From Mesorhizobium sp. B4-1-3 (GTDB lineage: Bacteria > Pseudomonadota > Alphaproteobacteria > Rhizobiales > Rhizobiaceae): DNA of 64,000 nt. Numbering within the stretch: the stretch's first letter is position 1; each line of letters starts with the position of its first letter. The notes below the pieces were generated by a model. It saw nothing but the letters and a program-made list of their open reading frames with translations. It ran no database searches and was not told where the DNA came from. Made by a program: the position numbers and the translations under genes. Where the stretch lies: the NCBI RefSeq assembly GCF_006439355.1, contig NZ_VFTG01000002.1, positions 348,485-412,484 of the forward strand, in the 5' to 3' direction. Shown piece after piece: positions 17,288 through 27,100 of this stretch.

Positions 17288-19411
17288 TCATCGATCGGCC
17301 AGCAACCGATCCATCAGCCGGTTCGCCGCTTCCGGGATAACGGTCCCAGGCGGGAAGATTTCCGCAGCACCCGCCGCCAGCACCGCGTCATAATCCTGCG
17401 GCGGGATGACGCCACCGGCGACGATCAGCATGTCGCCATGGCCGAGCTTCTTCAGCGCTTCCTTGAGCTCGGGGATCAGCGTCAGGTGCCCGGCAGCCAA
17501 AGAGGAGGCGCCGATGATATCGACGTCGTGCTGCACCGCCAGCTTCGCGATCTCGTCCGGCGTCTGGAACATCGGCCCGACGGTGACGTCGAAGCCGAGA
17601 TCGGCGAAGGCGCTGGCGATCACTTTCTGGCCGCGGTCATGGCCGTCCTGGCCCATCTTGGCGACCAGGATGCGCGGCTTGCCGCCGGTCTTCTTCTCGA
17701 ACGCTTCGATCTTCTCCTGCAGCGGGTCGAGCGCCGGGTTGTCGCCGAGCGCGTCGCGGTAGACGCCGGAGATCGTCTGCACCGCCGCCGTGTGGCGGCC
17801 GAACACTTTTTCCAGCGCCAGCGAGATCTCGCCCACGGTGGCGTTGGCCCGTGCCGCGCGGATCGCGAATTCGAGCAGGTTCTCGTCGCCTTCGGCAGCG
17901 CGGGTCAGCGCGGCTAGCGCATCCTCCAACGCTGCGACGTCGCGAGTGCCTTTGAGCCGCTGCAGCTTCGCCAATTGCCTGGCCTTCACCTCGGCATTGT
18001 CGATCTTCAAGACATCGACGTCGACATCCGTTTGCGGCCGGTGCGCGTTGACCCCGACCAGCACCTGCTCGCCGGAATCGATGCGCGCCTGCGTGCGGGC
18101 GGCGGCTTCTTCGATGCGCAGCTTGGGGATGCCCTTTTCGATCGCCGCAGCCATGCCGCCGAGGCTTTCGACCTCCTCGATATGGGCGATCGCGCGCGCC
18201 GCCAGATCATGCGTCAGCCGCTCGACACAGGCCGAGCCGCCCCACGGATCGATCATGCGCGTGATGCCAGATTCTTTCTGCAGGATGAGCTGTGTGTTGC
18301 GGGCGATCCGCGCCGAATGGTCGGTCGGCAGCGCCATCGCCTCGTCGAAGGAATTGGTGTGCAGCGACTGCGTGTGTCCCTGCGTCGCCGCCATCGCCTC
18401 GATCATCGTGCGGGTAATGTTGTTGTAGGGGTCCTGTGCCGTCAGCGACCATCCGGAAGTTTGGCAATGGGTGCGCAACGACAGCGAGCGCTCGTCCTTC
18501 GGCGCAAAATTCTTCTTCATCAGGCTCGACCACAAGAGCCGCGCGGCCCTGAGCTTGGCGACCTCCATGAAGAAGTTCATGCCGATCGCCCAGAAGAACG
18601 AAAGCCGCGGCGCGAAGCGGTCGATGTCGAGGCCGGCGGCGACGCCGGCGCGCGCATATTCGATGCCGTCGGCAATGGTGTAGGCGAGTTCGAGGTCGGC
18701 CGTCGCTCCCGCTTCCTGCATGTGATAGCCGGAGATCGAGATCGAGTTGAACTTCGGCATGTTTTGTGAGGTGTAAGCAAAAATGTCCGACACGATCCGC
18801 ATCGACGGCTTCGGCGGATAGATGTAGGTGTTGCGGACCATGAACTCCTTCAGAATGTCGTTCTGGATGGTTCCGGCGAGATCCTTCTGCGCGACGCCCT
18901 GTTCCTCAGCCGCGACGATGTAAAGCGCCATGATCGGCAGCACGGCGCCGTTCATGGTCATCGACACCGTCATCTCGTTGAGCGGGATGCCGTCGAAAAG
19001 CTGGCGCATGTCGAGAATGGAATCGATCGCCACGCCCGCCATGCCGACATCGCCGGCGACGCGCGGATGGTCGCTGTCATAGCCGCGATGCGTGGCAAGA
19101 TCGAAGGCGACCGACAAGCCTTTCTGGCCGGCCGCGAGGTTGCGCCGGTAAAAGGCGTTGGATTCCTCCGCCGTCGAGAAGCCGGCATATTGCCGGATGG
19201 TCCAGGGCTGCTGGACATACATTGTGGGGTATGGGCCGCGCACGAAGGGCGGCAGCCCCGGATAGGTGTCGAGATTGGCGAGCCCCTTGAGGTCGCCCTG
19301 CGTGTAAAGATGTTTTACGGCGATGCCTTCCGGCGTCATCCGCTGGCCCTCGAGCTCGACCGGCGCGCGACGCGGCGCCGACCAGCCGATCTGGCTGAAA
19401 TCCGGGATCAT
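17288..19411 (-). CDS. mutB: Methylmalonyl-CoA mutase, large (alpha) subunit
   Basis: 707-residue adenosylcobalamin-dependent mutase that interconverts (R)-methylmalonyl-CoA and succinyl-CoA in propionate/polyhydroxybutyrate metabolism. The TIM-barrel substrate domain includes [20 protein letters not shown] and [12 protein letters not shown]. The C-terminal B12 domain has the DxHxxG motif in [11 protein letters not shown], with the cobalt-ligating His at residue 591. The ATG at 19411 overlaps the small-subunit gene by ATGA. The open frame extends far upstream but only as an out-of-frame shadow of mutA. The catalytic subunit is complete. Confidence 0.96.
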   Translation of the reverse strand: MIPDFSQIGWSAPRRAPVELEGQRMTPEGIAVKHLYTQGDLKGLANLDTYPGLPPFVRGPYPTMYVQQPWTIRQYAGFSTAEESNAFYRRNLAAGQKGLSVAFDLATHRGYDSDHPRVAGDVGMAGVAIDSILDMRQLFDGIPLNEMTVSMTMNGAVLPIMALYIVAAEEQGVAQKDLAGTIQNDILKEFMVRNTYIYPPKPSMRIVSDIFAYTSQNMPKFNSISISGYHMQEAGATADLELAYTIADGIEYARAGVAAGLDIDRFAPRLSFFWAIGMNFFMEVAKLRAARLLWSSLMKKNFAPKDERSLSLRTHCQTSGWSLTAQDPYNNITRTMIEAMAATQGHTQSLHTNSFDEAMALPTDHSARIARNTQLILQKESGITRMIDPWGGSACVERLTHDLAARAIAHIEEVESLGGMAAAIEKGIPKLRIEEAAARTQARIDSGEQVLVGVNAHRPQTDVDVDVLKIDNAEVKARQLAKLQRLKGTRDVAALEDALAALTRAAEGDENLLEFAIRAARANATVGEISLALEKVFGRHTAAVQTISGVYRDALGDNPALDPLQEKIEAFEKKTGGKPRILVAKMGQDGHDRGQKVIASAFADLGFDVTVGPMFQTPDEIAKLAVQHDVDIIGASSLAAGHLTLIPELKEALKKLGHGDMLIVAGGVIPPQDYDAVLAAGAAEIFPPGTVIPEAANRLMDRLLADR

Positions 19412-20850
19412 GATCCGGCTCCGATCGACTGATCGATGCGCACCGGAAACAGCGGCTCGCAGGTCGCAACGCCTTCGGTCAGGGCCGGACGCCGCTCCTG
19501 CGGCAGTGTCTCGACCGGGCGCTCGCTGCCGACGCGGTAAAGCGTCGTGCCGACAATGCCGCGCTCGCCCGACCGGTAGGCGCCGCTGCGCTTGGCGGCG
19601 GCAGTCTGGACGCGGTTCTGGATATAGCCCTGCTGCAGGCTGGCGAGCACGCCGCCCTCGGCCTCGATGCGCTGGAATTCTTCCCAGGCGGCAGCGCAGA
19701 GACCGTCGGTCAGCGCTTCGACCGCTCCCGAGCCGCAGGCGGGGTCGGCGACATGGCCGAGATGGCTCTCCTCGGCCATGATGAGCTGGGCGTTGCGGGC
19801 GATGCGGCGGGCAAAGCCGGCCGGCAGGCCATGTGCGATCGTGTGCGGCAGGACCGAGATCGAATCGGCGCCGCCGGTTGCCGCCGCGAAGGCCGCGATC
19901 GCCGTGCGCAGGATGTTGGTTTCCGGGTCGGCCACCGTCATCATGCGGTAGGAGGTCTCGGCATGGATGCTGGCGGTCGATGCCGGGATCGAGCAGGCTT
20001 CCTGGATGCGCGCCCAGAGCTTGCGCAACGCCCGCACCTTTGCCATCGACACGAACTGGTCCTGGTCGACGCTGAGCGCGAAGCCGATATGGGGTGCCGC
20101 ATAGACCAGCGGCTGGCGCGCCTTCTCGAACATCCTGAGATAGGACACGACCGAGGCCATCATCGTGCCGAGCTCCTGCGCCTCGGTGGCGCCGGCATTG
20201 TGGAACACCCGGCCGTCGGCCTCGAGCAGCACGCCCGGCACATCCATCGAGAAGAAATGCGCCAGCGACTGCGGCATCGATTCCTGCAGCGCCTCGATCG
20301 AGGTGCGCAGCCGCCCGGCTCCGGCGAAGATCGCCGCCGGGTCGATGCCGAAGGAGAGGTTGAGCTTGGTCGGATCGGAGCGGCGTTTGCTCAGGAAAGC
20401 GAGCAGCCAATCGGCCACGGCGCGGCTCCAGGGATGCGCGTCGATGCGCACCTGCACGCGGTTGAGGGGAACGCCGTCGAGCACCCTTTCCAACGCTTCG
20501 GCGGTGCGCGGCAGGCCGTAGCCGAAGGCATTCGGCGCGCCCTCGAAGACAAGCGACAGGCCGGTGGCGCCTTGGGCGATGTCTTCCAGGGCTTGCGCGC
20601 TGGCGCGGGCGGTATCGGGATCGTCGACACGCTGGCTGACAATCCAGGGCGCGGTCGGATTTGTGCGCGGCCATGGCTCTCCGGCCGTCGAGCGTTGGCT
20701 GAGCGGCTCGATGCGGATCCCGTCATCGGTGCGGGAGACGAGCTTTTCCTCGAAGGAGCCGCCGGCGAGCGCCTTTTCCGCCAGCGCCTGCCAACGCTTG
20801 GCGTCCGGGTTCGGAAGGTCGACATCCCTGGTCAAGGCGCCGGCGCCCAT
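19408..20850 (-). CDS. mutA: Methylmalonyl-CoA mutase, small (beta) subunit
   Basis: 480-residue catalytically inactive partner of the large subunit. It has the mutase barrel fold ([57 protein letters not shown]) but ends without the DxHxxG cobalamin-binding motif, as expected for the beta chain of heterodimeric bacterial enzymes. It overlaps mutB by 4 bp, so equimolar translation through coupling is likely. It is divergent from the HerA-like gene at 21101; the 250-bp gap holds both promoters but I see no clear operator. Confidence 0.93.
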   Translation of the reverse strand: MGAGALTRDVDLPNPDAKRWQALAEKALAGGSFEEKLVSRTDDGIRIEPLSQRSTAGEPWPRTNPTAPWIVSQRVDDPDTARASAQALEDIAQGATGLSLVFEGAPNAFGYGLPRTAEALERVLDGVPLNRVQVRIDAHPWSRAVADWLLAFLSKRRSDPTKLNLSFGIDPAAIFAGAGRLRTSIEALQESMPQSLAHFFSMDVPGVLLEADGRVFHNAGATEAQELGTMMASVVSYLRMFEKARQPLVYAAPHIGFALSVDQDQFVSMAKVRALRKLWARIQEACSIPASTASIHAETSYRMMTVADPETNILRTAIAAFAAATGGADSISVLPHTIAHGLPAGFARRIARNAQLIMAEESHLGHVADPACGSGAVEALTDGLCAAAWEEFQRIEAEGGVLASLQQGYIQNRVQTAAAKRSGAYRSGERGIVGTTLYRVGSERPVETLPQERRPALTEGVATCEPLFPVRIDQSIGAGS

Positions 20851-21100
20851 CGCTCTCCTCGCTTCTCGGCCGCATCAGCCGGTTCAGCCAATCTAAGGTC
20901 AGGAACCGGATATCACAATGCGTCATCCGGCCGGTTCTTTCACGGCCAGCCAATCGATTGCCAAACATGCACGCAATCCGCAAGCGCCAACGGCCAAATT
21001 CGGTGCGCCGCAAAATCGATGCTGGGCATTGCCGCATGCGGCGGGCGTTACTATACCTCCGGGTGAAGCCCTTGAGCGGAACAGATTGCGGAGACCGGAT

Positions 21101-22624
21101 ATGGTTGACGAGACCAGCATCTTCATCGGCGCCAGCCGCAAACCCGACGATTCCTATCAGCGCGCCGAAGAGCTTTTGCTGCGCTACGGCAACCGCCATG
21201 GCCTTGTCACCGGGGCCACCGGCACCGGCAAGACGGTCAGCCTGCAGATCCTGGCCGAGGGCTTTTCGAACGCCGGCGTGCCTGTCTTCTGCGCCGACAT
21301 CAAGGGTGACCTTTCCGGCATATCCATGATGGGCCAGGCCAAGGATTTCCTGGTCAAGCGCGCTGAGCAGGTGAAGCTCGATCCCTACCAGTTCCAGGAA
21401 TTCCCCGTCATCTTCTGGGACCTGTTCGGCGAGCAGGGCCACCCCGTCCGCGCCACCATCTCAGAAATAGGACCGCTGCTTTTGTCGCGGCTGATGAACC
21501 TCACGGAAGCGCAGGAGGGCGTCATGAACATCGCCTTCCGCATCGCCGACGAAGAGGGCCTTCTCCTGCTCGATTTGAAGGACCTGCAGGCGCTGCTCGC
21601 TAATATCGCCGAGCGCGCCGACGAACTCAGCTCGCGCTATGGCAATGTCACCAAGCCCTCCGTCGGCGCCATCCAGCGCACGCTTCTGGTGCTCGAGAGC
21701 CAAGGCGCCGCGAACTTCTTCGGCGAGCCGGCGCTGCGCATTGCCGACATCATGCGCACCACCCGCGACGGCCGCGGCGCGATCAGCGTTCTGGCCGCCG
21801 ACAAGCTGATGATGAATCCCAGGCTCTACGCCACCTTCCTGCTCTGGCTGATGTCGGAGCTGTTCGAGGAACTGCCGGAGGTCGGCGATCTCGACAGGCC
21901 GAAGCTGGTCTTCTTCTTCGACGAGGCTCATCTTTTGTTCGAGGACGCGCCGAAGGTGCTGATCGACCGGGTCGAGCAGGTGGTGCGGCTGATCCGCTCC
22001 AGGGGCGTCGGCGTCTATTTCGTCACCCAGAACCCGCTCGATATTCCCGAAAAGGTGCTGGCCCAGCTCGGCAACCGCGTCCAGCACGCGTTGCGCGCCT
22101 ATACGCCGCGCGAACAGCAGGCGGTGCGCACCGCCGCAGAGACCTTCCGGCCCAACCCTGATTTCGATTGCGCCACCGCCATCACCCAGCTTGCCACCGG
22201 CGAGGCGCTGGTCTCGATGCTGGAGGACAAGGGCGTGCCGGCCATGGTCCAGCGCACGCTGATCCGTCCGCCGTCATCTCGGCTCGGACCGATCACGCCC
22301 GACGAGCGCCGCAAGATCATCGCCGAGAGCCCGGTCGCTGGCCAATACGACGAGACCGTCGATCGCGAATCGGCCTTCGAGATGCTGCAGAAGAAGGCCA
22401 AGGAGGCGCAGGACGCCGAGGCGCAGGCACAGCAGCAGAACAGCGGCGGCTCGCGCTGGACCATTCCCGGCTTCGACGATGTTTTGGGAACCGGCAACCG
22501 GCGGCCTTCCAACCGCCAGACCGTGGCCGAAGCCGCCATCAAGTCGGTGGTGCGCTCGGTCGGCTCCTCCGTCGGCCGCGCCATCGTGCGGGGCATCCTG
22601 GGGAGCTTGGCGCGCGGGCGCTAA
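21101..22624 (+). CDS. HerA-like helicase/ATPase (DUF853 family)
   Basis: 507-residue FtsK/HerA-superfamily ATPase. Walker A (GATGTGKT) is near residues 38-45, Walker B in LVFFFDEAH near 270, and an arginine-finger/sensor region follows (RSRGVGVYFVTQNP). The family is widespread in proteobacteria and its role is poorly known, though often assumed to involve DNA translocation or repair. The C terminus is Ala/Gln-rich then basic (VVRSVGSSVGRAIVRG). ATG 21101 is chosen; a longer frame from 20918 has no family support. No NurA nuclease partner is adjacent. Confidence 0.88.
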   Translation: MVDETSIFIGASRKPDDSYQRAEELLLRYGNRHGLVTGATGTGKTVSLQILAEGFSNAGVPVFCADIKGDLSGISMMGQAKDFLVKRAEQVKLDPYQFQEFPVIFWDLFGEQGHPVRATISEIGPLLLSRLMNLTEAQEGVMNIAFRIADEEGLLLLDLKDLQALLANIAERADELSSRYGNVTKPSVGAIQRTLLVLESQGAANFFGEPALRIADIMRTTRDGRGAISVLAADKLMMNPRLYATFLLWLMSELFEELPEVGDLDRPKLVFFFDEAHLLFEDAPKVLIDRVEQVVRLIRSRGVGVYFVTQNPLDIPEKVLAQLGNRVQHALRAYTPREQQAVRTAAETFRPNPDFDCATAITQLATGEALVSMLEDKGVPAMVQRTLIRPPSSRLGPITPDERRKIIAESPVAGQYDETVDRESAFEMLQKKAKEAQDAEAQAQQQNSGGSRWTIPGFDDVLGTGNRRPSNRQTVAEAAIKSVVRSVGSSVGRAIVRGILGSLARGR

Positions 22625-23065
22625 GAGTGGGCGGCGACCGTCCGCTTCTAGACCGTCAGATCAACAGGCGACCATCCTATCGTGGCATGGCCGCCGTCGC
22701 TCACGGGTAGCTTCCGTATTTTGGGCAGGTGGGAACTGGCGCTAGCCGCCCAGGCGAATGTGCACGGCACCCCGACGCGTCAGAGGTTGTCTTTTGCTAC
22801 CTCAGGACGAAAAAATCTTACTTGAGAACAAGGAGATAGCATCAGCGGCATCTAAAGTTTTCGTGAGAGAAGTTTTTCCTCACCGAACCGCAATTTCGTG
22901 AAATACCGCACGCCTCAAATCATGGCTCTTGCGTTGCTGTCGTCGGTCGGACTCCGATGGCGTTTACCAACCAGCACATGATCACGAATTGTTTTGCCTG
23001 AGGAACCGAAGACACGCGTTGAGGTTGGACCAAGGCGGGTGGGGGCTGAGCATCAGGAGGCCGTC
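22625..23065. other. Gene-free intergenic region before the AraC-type gene
   Basis: About 440 bp with no convincing coding frame. The part from about 22795 to 22920 is clearly lower in GC than its surroundings. If the downstream regulator once had a sensory domain it should lie here, but I could not trace one in any frame. Confidence 0.5.
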
Positions 23066-23488
23066 TTGCGGCGCGACGATGATCTACCAGCCCTATTGTC
23101 GGAAGTCGCTTCCGACAGGGCTCCCTTGCTGAACGCGAAAGGCGGATTGTCGGCCAGGCACACCCATCAAATCCAGCAATTCCTGAAAGAGAATTTCTCG
23201 CGCAAGCTGTCGCTGGCGGAGATGGCGGCCGTGTGCGACTTGTCACCTTACCATTTCGCCCGCGCTTTTTCTAAGACGTTCGGCGTGTCGCCTCATCAAT
23301 ATGTTCTGGTTCTTCGCCTCGACCTTGCCGAAAAGCTGCTTGCCGATAGCCGCATGTCGATCACGGACATTGCCGATTCGACGGGATTTTCGAGCCAGAG
23401 CCACTTCACCACCATGATGAGGAAGTATCGCCATGTGACGCCTCAGCAGGTGCGGACAGGGCAACGCCGCTCTCGATCGGGAATTTAG
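23066..23488 (+). CDS. AraC-family transcriptional regulator, DNA-binding domain only
   Basis: 140-residue protein with both AraC helix-turn-helix motifs: LSLAEMAAVCDLSPYHFARAF and ITDIADSTGFSSQSHF. Full AraC regulators have about 170-190 residues of sensor domain before the conserved NAKGGLSARH segment; here only about 20 residues precede it. A TTG at 23066 with AGGAGG 5 nt upstream is the best start; a TTG at 22994 is in frame but lacks a ribosome site. It may be a naturally short regulator like MarA/SoxS or a truncated gene. It lies 195 bp upstream of the adhesin cassette in the same direction. Confidence 0.75.
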   Translation: MRRDDDLPALLSEVASDRAPLLNAKGGLSARHTHQIQQFLKENFSRKLSLAEMAAVCDLSPYHFARAFSKTFGVSPHQYVLVLRLDLAEKLLADSRMSITDIADSTGFSSQSHFTTMMRKYRHVTPQQVRTGQRRSRSGI

Positions 23489-23683
23489 ATCATCCTAATT
23501 TAGTAATTATCAAGTTGAACGTCTGCTTATTTCAGCCATCTCTGAAGTAACTCACTGTTAACTAGGGATATTTTGCATAATATTTTTGAACGGAACAGCA
23601 ATTTATTGGAATACCTGAATCCAAAAACATGACCTCCTGAAGCAATTCCGGCTGCCCCGGAATCGATTTGGCTGCGGGGGGAC
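23489..23683 (+). promoter_or_regulatory. AT-rich leader/promoter region of the adhesin cassette
   Basis: The sequence turns strongly AT-rich (for example ATTTTGCATAATATTTTTGAA near 23573-23593) inside a high-GC genome and ends with a small ATTCCGG/CCGGAAT hairpin (23645-23663). CATAAT could serve as a -10 element. Such AT-rich, TpA-rich stretches are typical targets of MucR/Ros and H-NS-like silencers. Confidence 0.5.
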
Positions 23684-24139
23684 ATGAGCGACGACACGGC
23701 GATTCGCCGGAGCCTTTCCGAGGAGATCGGCTACTGGCTGGAATCGGCATCGAGAACGCTTGCAAAGCGCTATGGAGATGGCGTGCCCCTCGCCAAGCAG
23801 GACATGCTGCTGGCTCACTATCTCTATGGCCTCACGGCCGTGGTTCACGCGCATGACGCGCCAGCCGCCCATCTGGCGGCGGTGCGGTCCTATCTCGAGC
23901 GGCTGATCCCGCCGGAGCGGGTTGCGGCGGCGCTCCAGGCTATCCCTGAGGCCGGTGACGTCTGGCTCGAAAACACGCTCGATCGCGTCGAGGCGATCGG
24001 GGAAAAACAAGGCCATGCGCTGCTCGCGCGTGGCGCCGACGTGATCATTCCATTTTCGAGCAGACACGCTCCGGCGGCTGGGTTGGCGGACCCGGCGACC
24101 ATCGAGCGCGACCCACCAAAGGAGGCATTATCACAATGA
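23684..24139 (+). CDS. Hypothetical protein, first gene of the adhesin cassette
   Basis: 151 residues with no signal peptide or membrane helix and no family I recognise. It is mainly helical in appearance (RSLSEEIGYWLESASRTLAK, AAVRSYLERLIPPERVAAAL, DRVEAIGEKQGHALL) with a Pro/Ala-rich tail. GGGGGGAC precedes the ATG. Its stop overlaps the adhesin start by ATGA, so the two are translationally coupled. It might be a cytoplasmic partner that helps export or control the adhesin, but that is inference from position only. Confidence 0.75.
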   Translation: MSDDTAIRRSLSEEIGYWLESASRTLAKRYGDGVPLAKQDMLLAHYLYGLTAVVHAHDAPAAHLAAVRSYLERLIPPERVAAALQAIPEAGDVWLENTLDRVEAIGEKQGHALLARGADVIIPFSSRHAPAAGLADPATIERDPPKEALSQ

Positions 24140-27100
24140 ACTTCAGGCAAGAACGTATCGCTCAGCGCGGGTCGGCCCGATTTGCCGGAAACTGGGTCTC
24201 CGGCGCTGGCGACAGCCGCTCGCTCCGGCGCCGCCTGATGGCGGCGCTGCGCAACGCGCATCGCGTGCTTGGCATGCGGCGCAGGGGGCTGGGGCTTGGC
24301 ACACTCGGCGGTGGCAGGTTTCTGGCGGCGGTGCTGGGTGCAATTGCATTCGGCGGTATCGCCACGCCCGCATCGGCACAGGTTTTCGGCGGCGGCGGCA
24401 CGGCAAACGGTGTGCGCGGTATCGCGTTTGGATCTGGAGCCGTGCAAAACGGAGCCGATTCAATAGCCGAGGGTACCAATGCTAGCGCGGGCAGCCAGAA
24501 TGCTGTCGCGATCGGCTTCCAGTCGATCGCCTCGCAGATCAACTCCATCTATCTCGGCTCGCGGACTGTTGCGGGAACGGGTGCCACGGCCACGAGTGCC
24601 ATCGGCATCGGCACGGATGTCACGGCATCCCAGGCCGACGCAATTGCCATGGGGCGTTCGTCCGTGTCGTCGGCACAATATGCGATCGCCATCGGTCTGA
24701 ATGCACGTGCTACGGGTACCGGCGGCGCGATCGCATTGGGTCAAGGCACTGTCTCAAGCGGCGTCAATTCGGTCGCGCTCGGTGTAACCGCCAATGCCAC
24801 TGGAGCTGGCGCAAACGCCTTGGGCACCTTCTCTCTTGCTTCTGGGGGGAACTCCACTGCCCTCGGCACCAGTTCCACGGCCAGCAACAACTATGCGACA
24901 GCCGCGGGCTGGGGATCTGTCGCCAGCGGCGCCAACTCCACTGCCGTCGGGCGTGAGGCCGCTGCCAGCGGCATAAACGCCTCTGCATTTGGGGAAGGGG
25001 CAAAAGCGGTAGCAGACAATTCTCTCGCTGCCGGCGTCAGCGCCAACGCAGGCGGAGTCGGCAGTACCGCACTCGGCATCGGCACCTCGGCCGGCGGCGC
25101 CAGTTCGGCAGCCGTGGGCTTCCAGGCCCAGGCAGCCGGTACGAATGCAATCGCCGTTGGCCCCCAGGCAAATGCATCGGCGTCAAACTCGGCAGCGTTC
25201 GGCAACGTCGCCACGGCTTCGGGTCAGTTCGCACTGGCTCTAGGCAATTCGGCCGTGTCGAGCGGCGTCGGCTCGGTCGCGGCTGGTTCTGGAGCCCAGG
25301 CGACGGACGTCTCCACCACCGCGATCGGCAACAACGCCGCGGCGGTAGCCGCCAACGCAAGTGCGCTGGGATTGGGCGCCACTGCGAGCGGTGTAGACGG
25401 CACAGCGGTCGGCAGGCAAGCCAATGCGAGCGCTCAATCGGCCATCGCCATAGGCACCAACTCCGCAGCGAGCGCCGCTGCCAGCACGGCAGTTGGCAAC
25501 ACCGCCGTTGCCAGCGGAATAAACGCCTCCTCATTCGGGTCTGGAGCGAAGGCGACAGGCGACAATTCCCTTGCCGCCGGCGTCAGCGCCAGCGCCGGTG
25601 GGGTAGCCAGCACCGCACTCGGCATCGGTTCCAATGCGTCAGCGCAGAGCGCCATCGCCGTCGGCAACAACGCCAAGGCCGATTCCGCCGAGGCGGTTGC
25701 CATGGGCACCAATGCGGTCGCAACCGGCGGCAAAGCGGTCTCCATCGGCTCCGGCAACACCGCCTACGGCAACGGCGCGGTTTCAATCGGCGATCCGAGC
25801 TATGCCAGCGGCACCGGCGCCTTCACCGGCGGCGCTAACAACATCGCCAACAGCGACGGCACGGCAAGCGCCACCGCCGCCAACCAGGCCGCCGGCGCAG
25901 TGGCGATCGGCAACAACAACAAGGCGATCGGGCAGGGCTCGGTCGCGCTGGGTAACGGCTCCACTGCCGGGGCTGCGGGTCTCGCAGGCAACATCGCCCT
26001 GGGCGACGGCGCGACTGCTGCGGCGAAGTCCGGAGACGTCGCCCTGGGCTCCGGCTCCGTGACTGTCGCGGCCGTGGGCACCAGCGGCACGACGATCGGC
26101 ACCACGGCCTACAGCTTCGCCGGGACGGCTCCGACATCGACCGTCAGCATCGGCGCGCCGGGCGCGGAGCGGACCCTCACCAATCTCGCCGCTGGACGGC
26201 TCAACGGCGGGTCGACCGATGCTGTCAATGGTTCGCAGCTTTTCGCGACCAATCAGCAGGTGACGCAGAACACGACCGATATAAGCAATCTCAGCACGTC
26301 GCTTACCGACATCAACACCGGCGCGGGCATCAAATATTTCCACGCCAATTCGACGCTGCCCGATTCCCAGGCTCTGGGAACCGATTCCGTCGCGATCGGC
26401 CCCAATGCCGTCGCCAACAATGCGGGCGACGTGGCAATCGGCCTGAACTCCGTATCCGGCACCACGACCGTGGTCGGCGGCACGACGATCGGCGGTGTGA
26501 ACTATACCTTCGCCGGCGGAACGCCGGCCGGCGCGTTCTCGGTCGGCTCGGTCGGTGCTGAACGCCAGATCCAGAACGTCGCGGCTGGGCGGTTGAGCAA
26601 CTCCTCGACCGACGCAGTCAACGGCTCGCAGCTGTTCGCGACCAACCAGCAGGTGACGCAGAACACAACCGACATCGCAGCCAACACCGCCGACATCACC
26701 AATCTCGGCAACACGATCAACAACATCAGCACCGGCGGCGGCATCAAATACTTCCACGCCAATTCGACGCTCGCCGATTCCCAGGCGCTAGGGGCGGATT
26801 CCGTCGCCGTCGGCCCCAATGCGGTGGCCAATAATGCCGGTGACGTGGCGATCGGTCTGAACTCCGTATCCGGCGCCACGACCGTGGTCAGCGGCACGAC
26901 GATAGGCGGTGTGAACTACACCTTCGCCGGCGGAACGCCGGCGGGCGCATTCTCGGTCGGCTCGGTCGGCGCGGAGCGCCAGATCCAGAATGTCGCGGCC
27001 GGGCGGTTGAGCAACTCCTCCACCGACGCCGTCAACGGCTCGCAGCTGTTCGCCACCAATCAGCAGGTGACGCAGAACACCACCGACATCGCTGCCAACA

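Noticed and set aside
19412..20674. Long N-terminal extension of mutB
   Set aside because: It reads out of frame through mutA; the ATGA junction at 19408-19411 and known subunit size set the true start.
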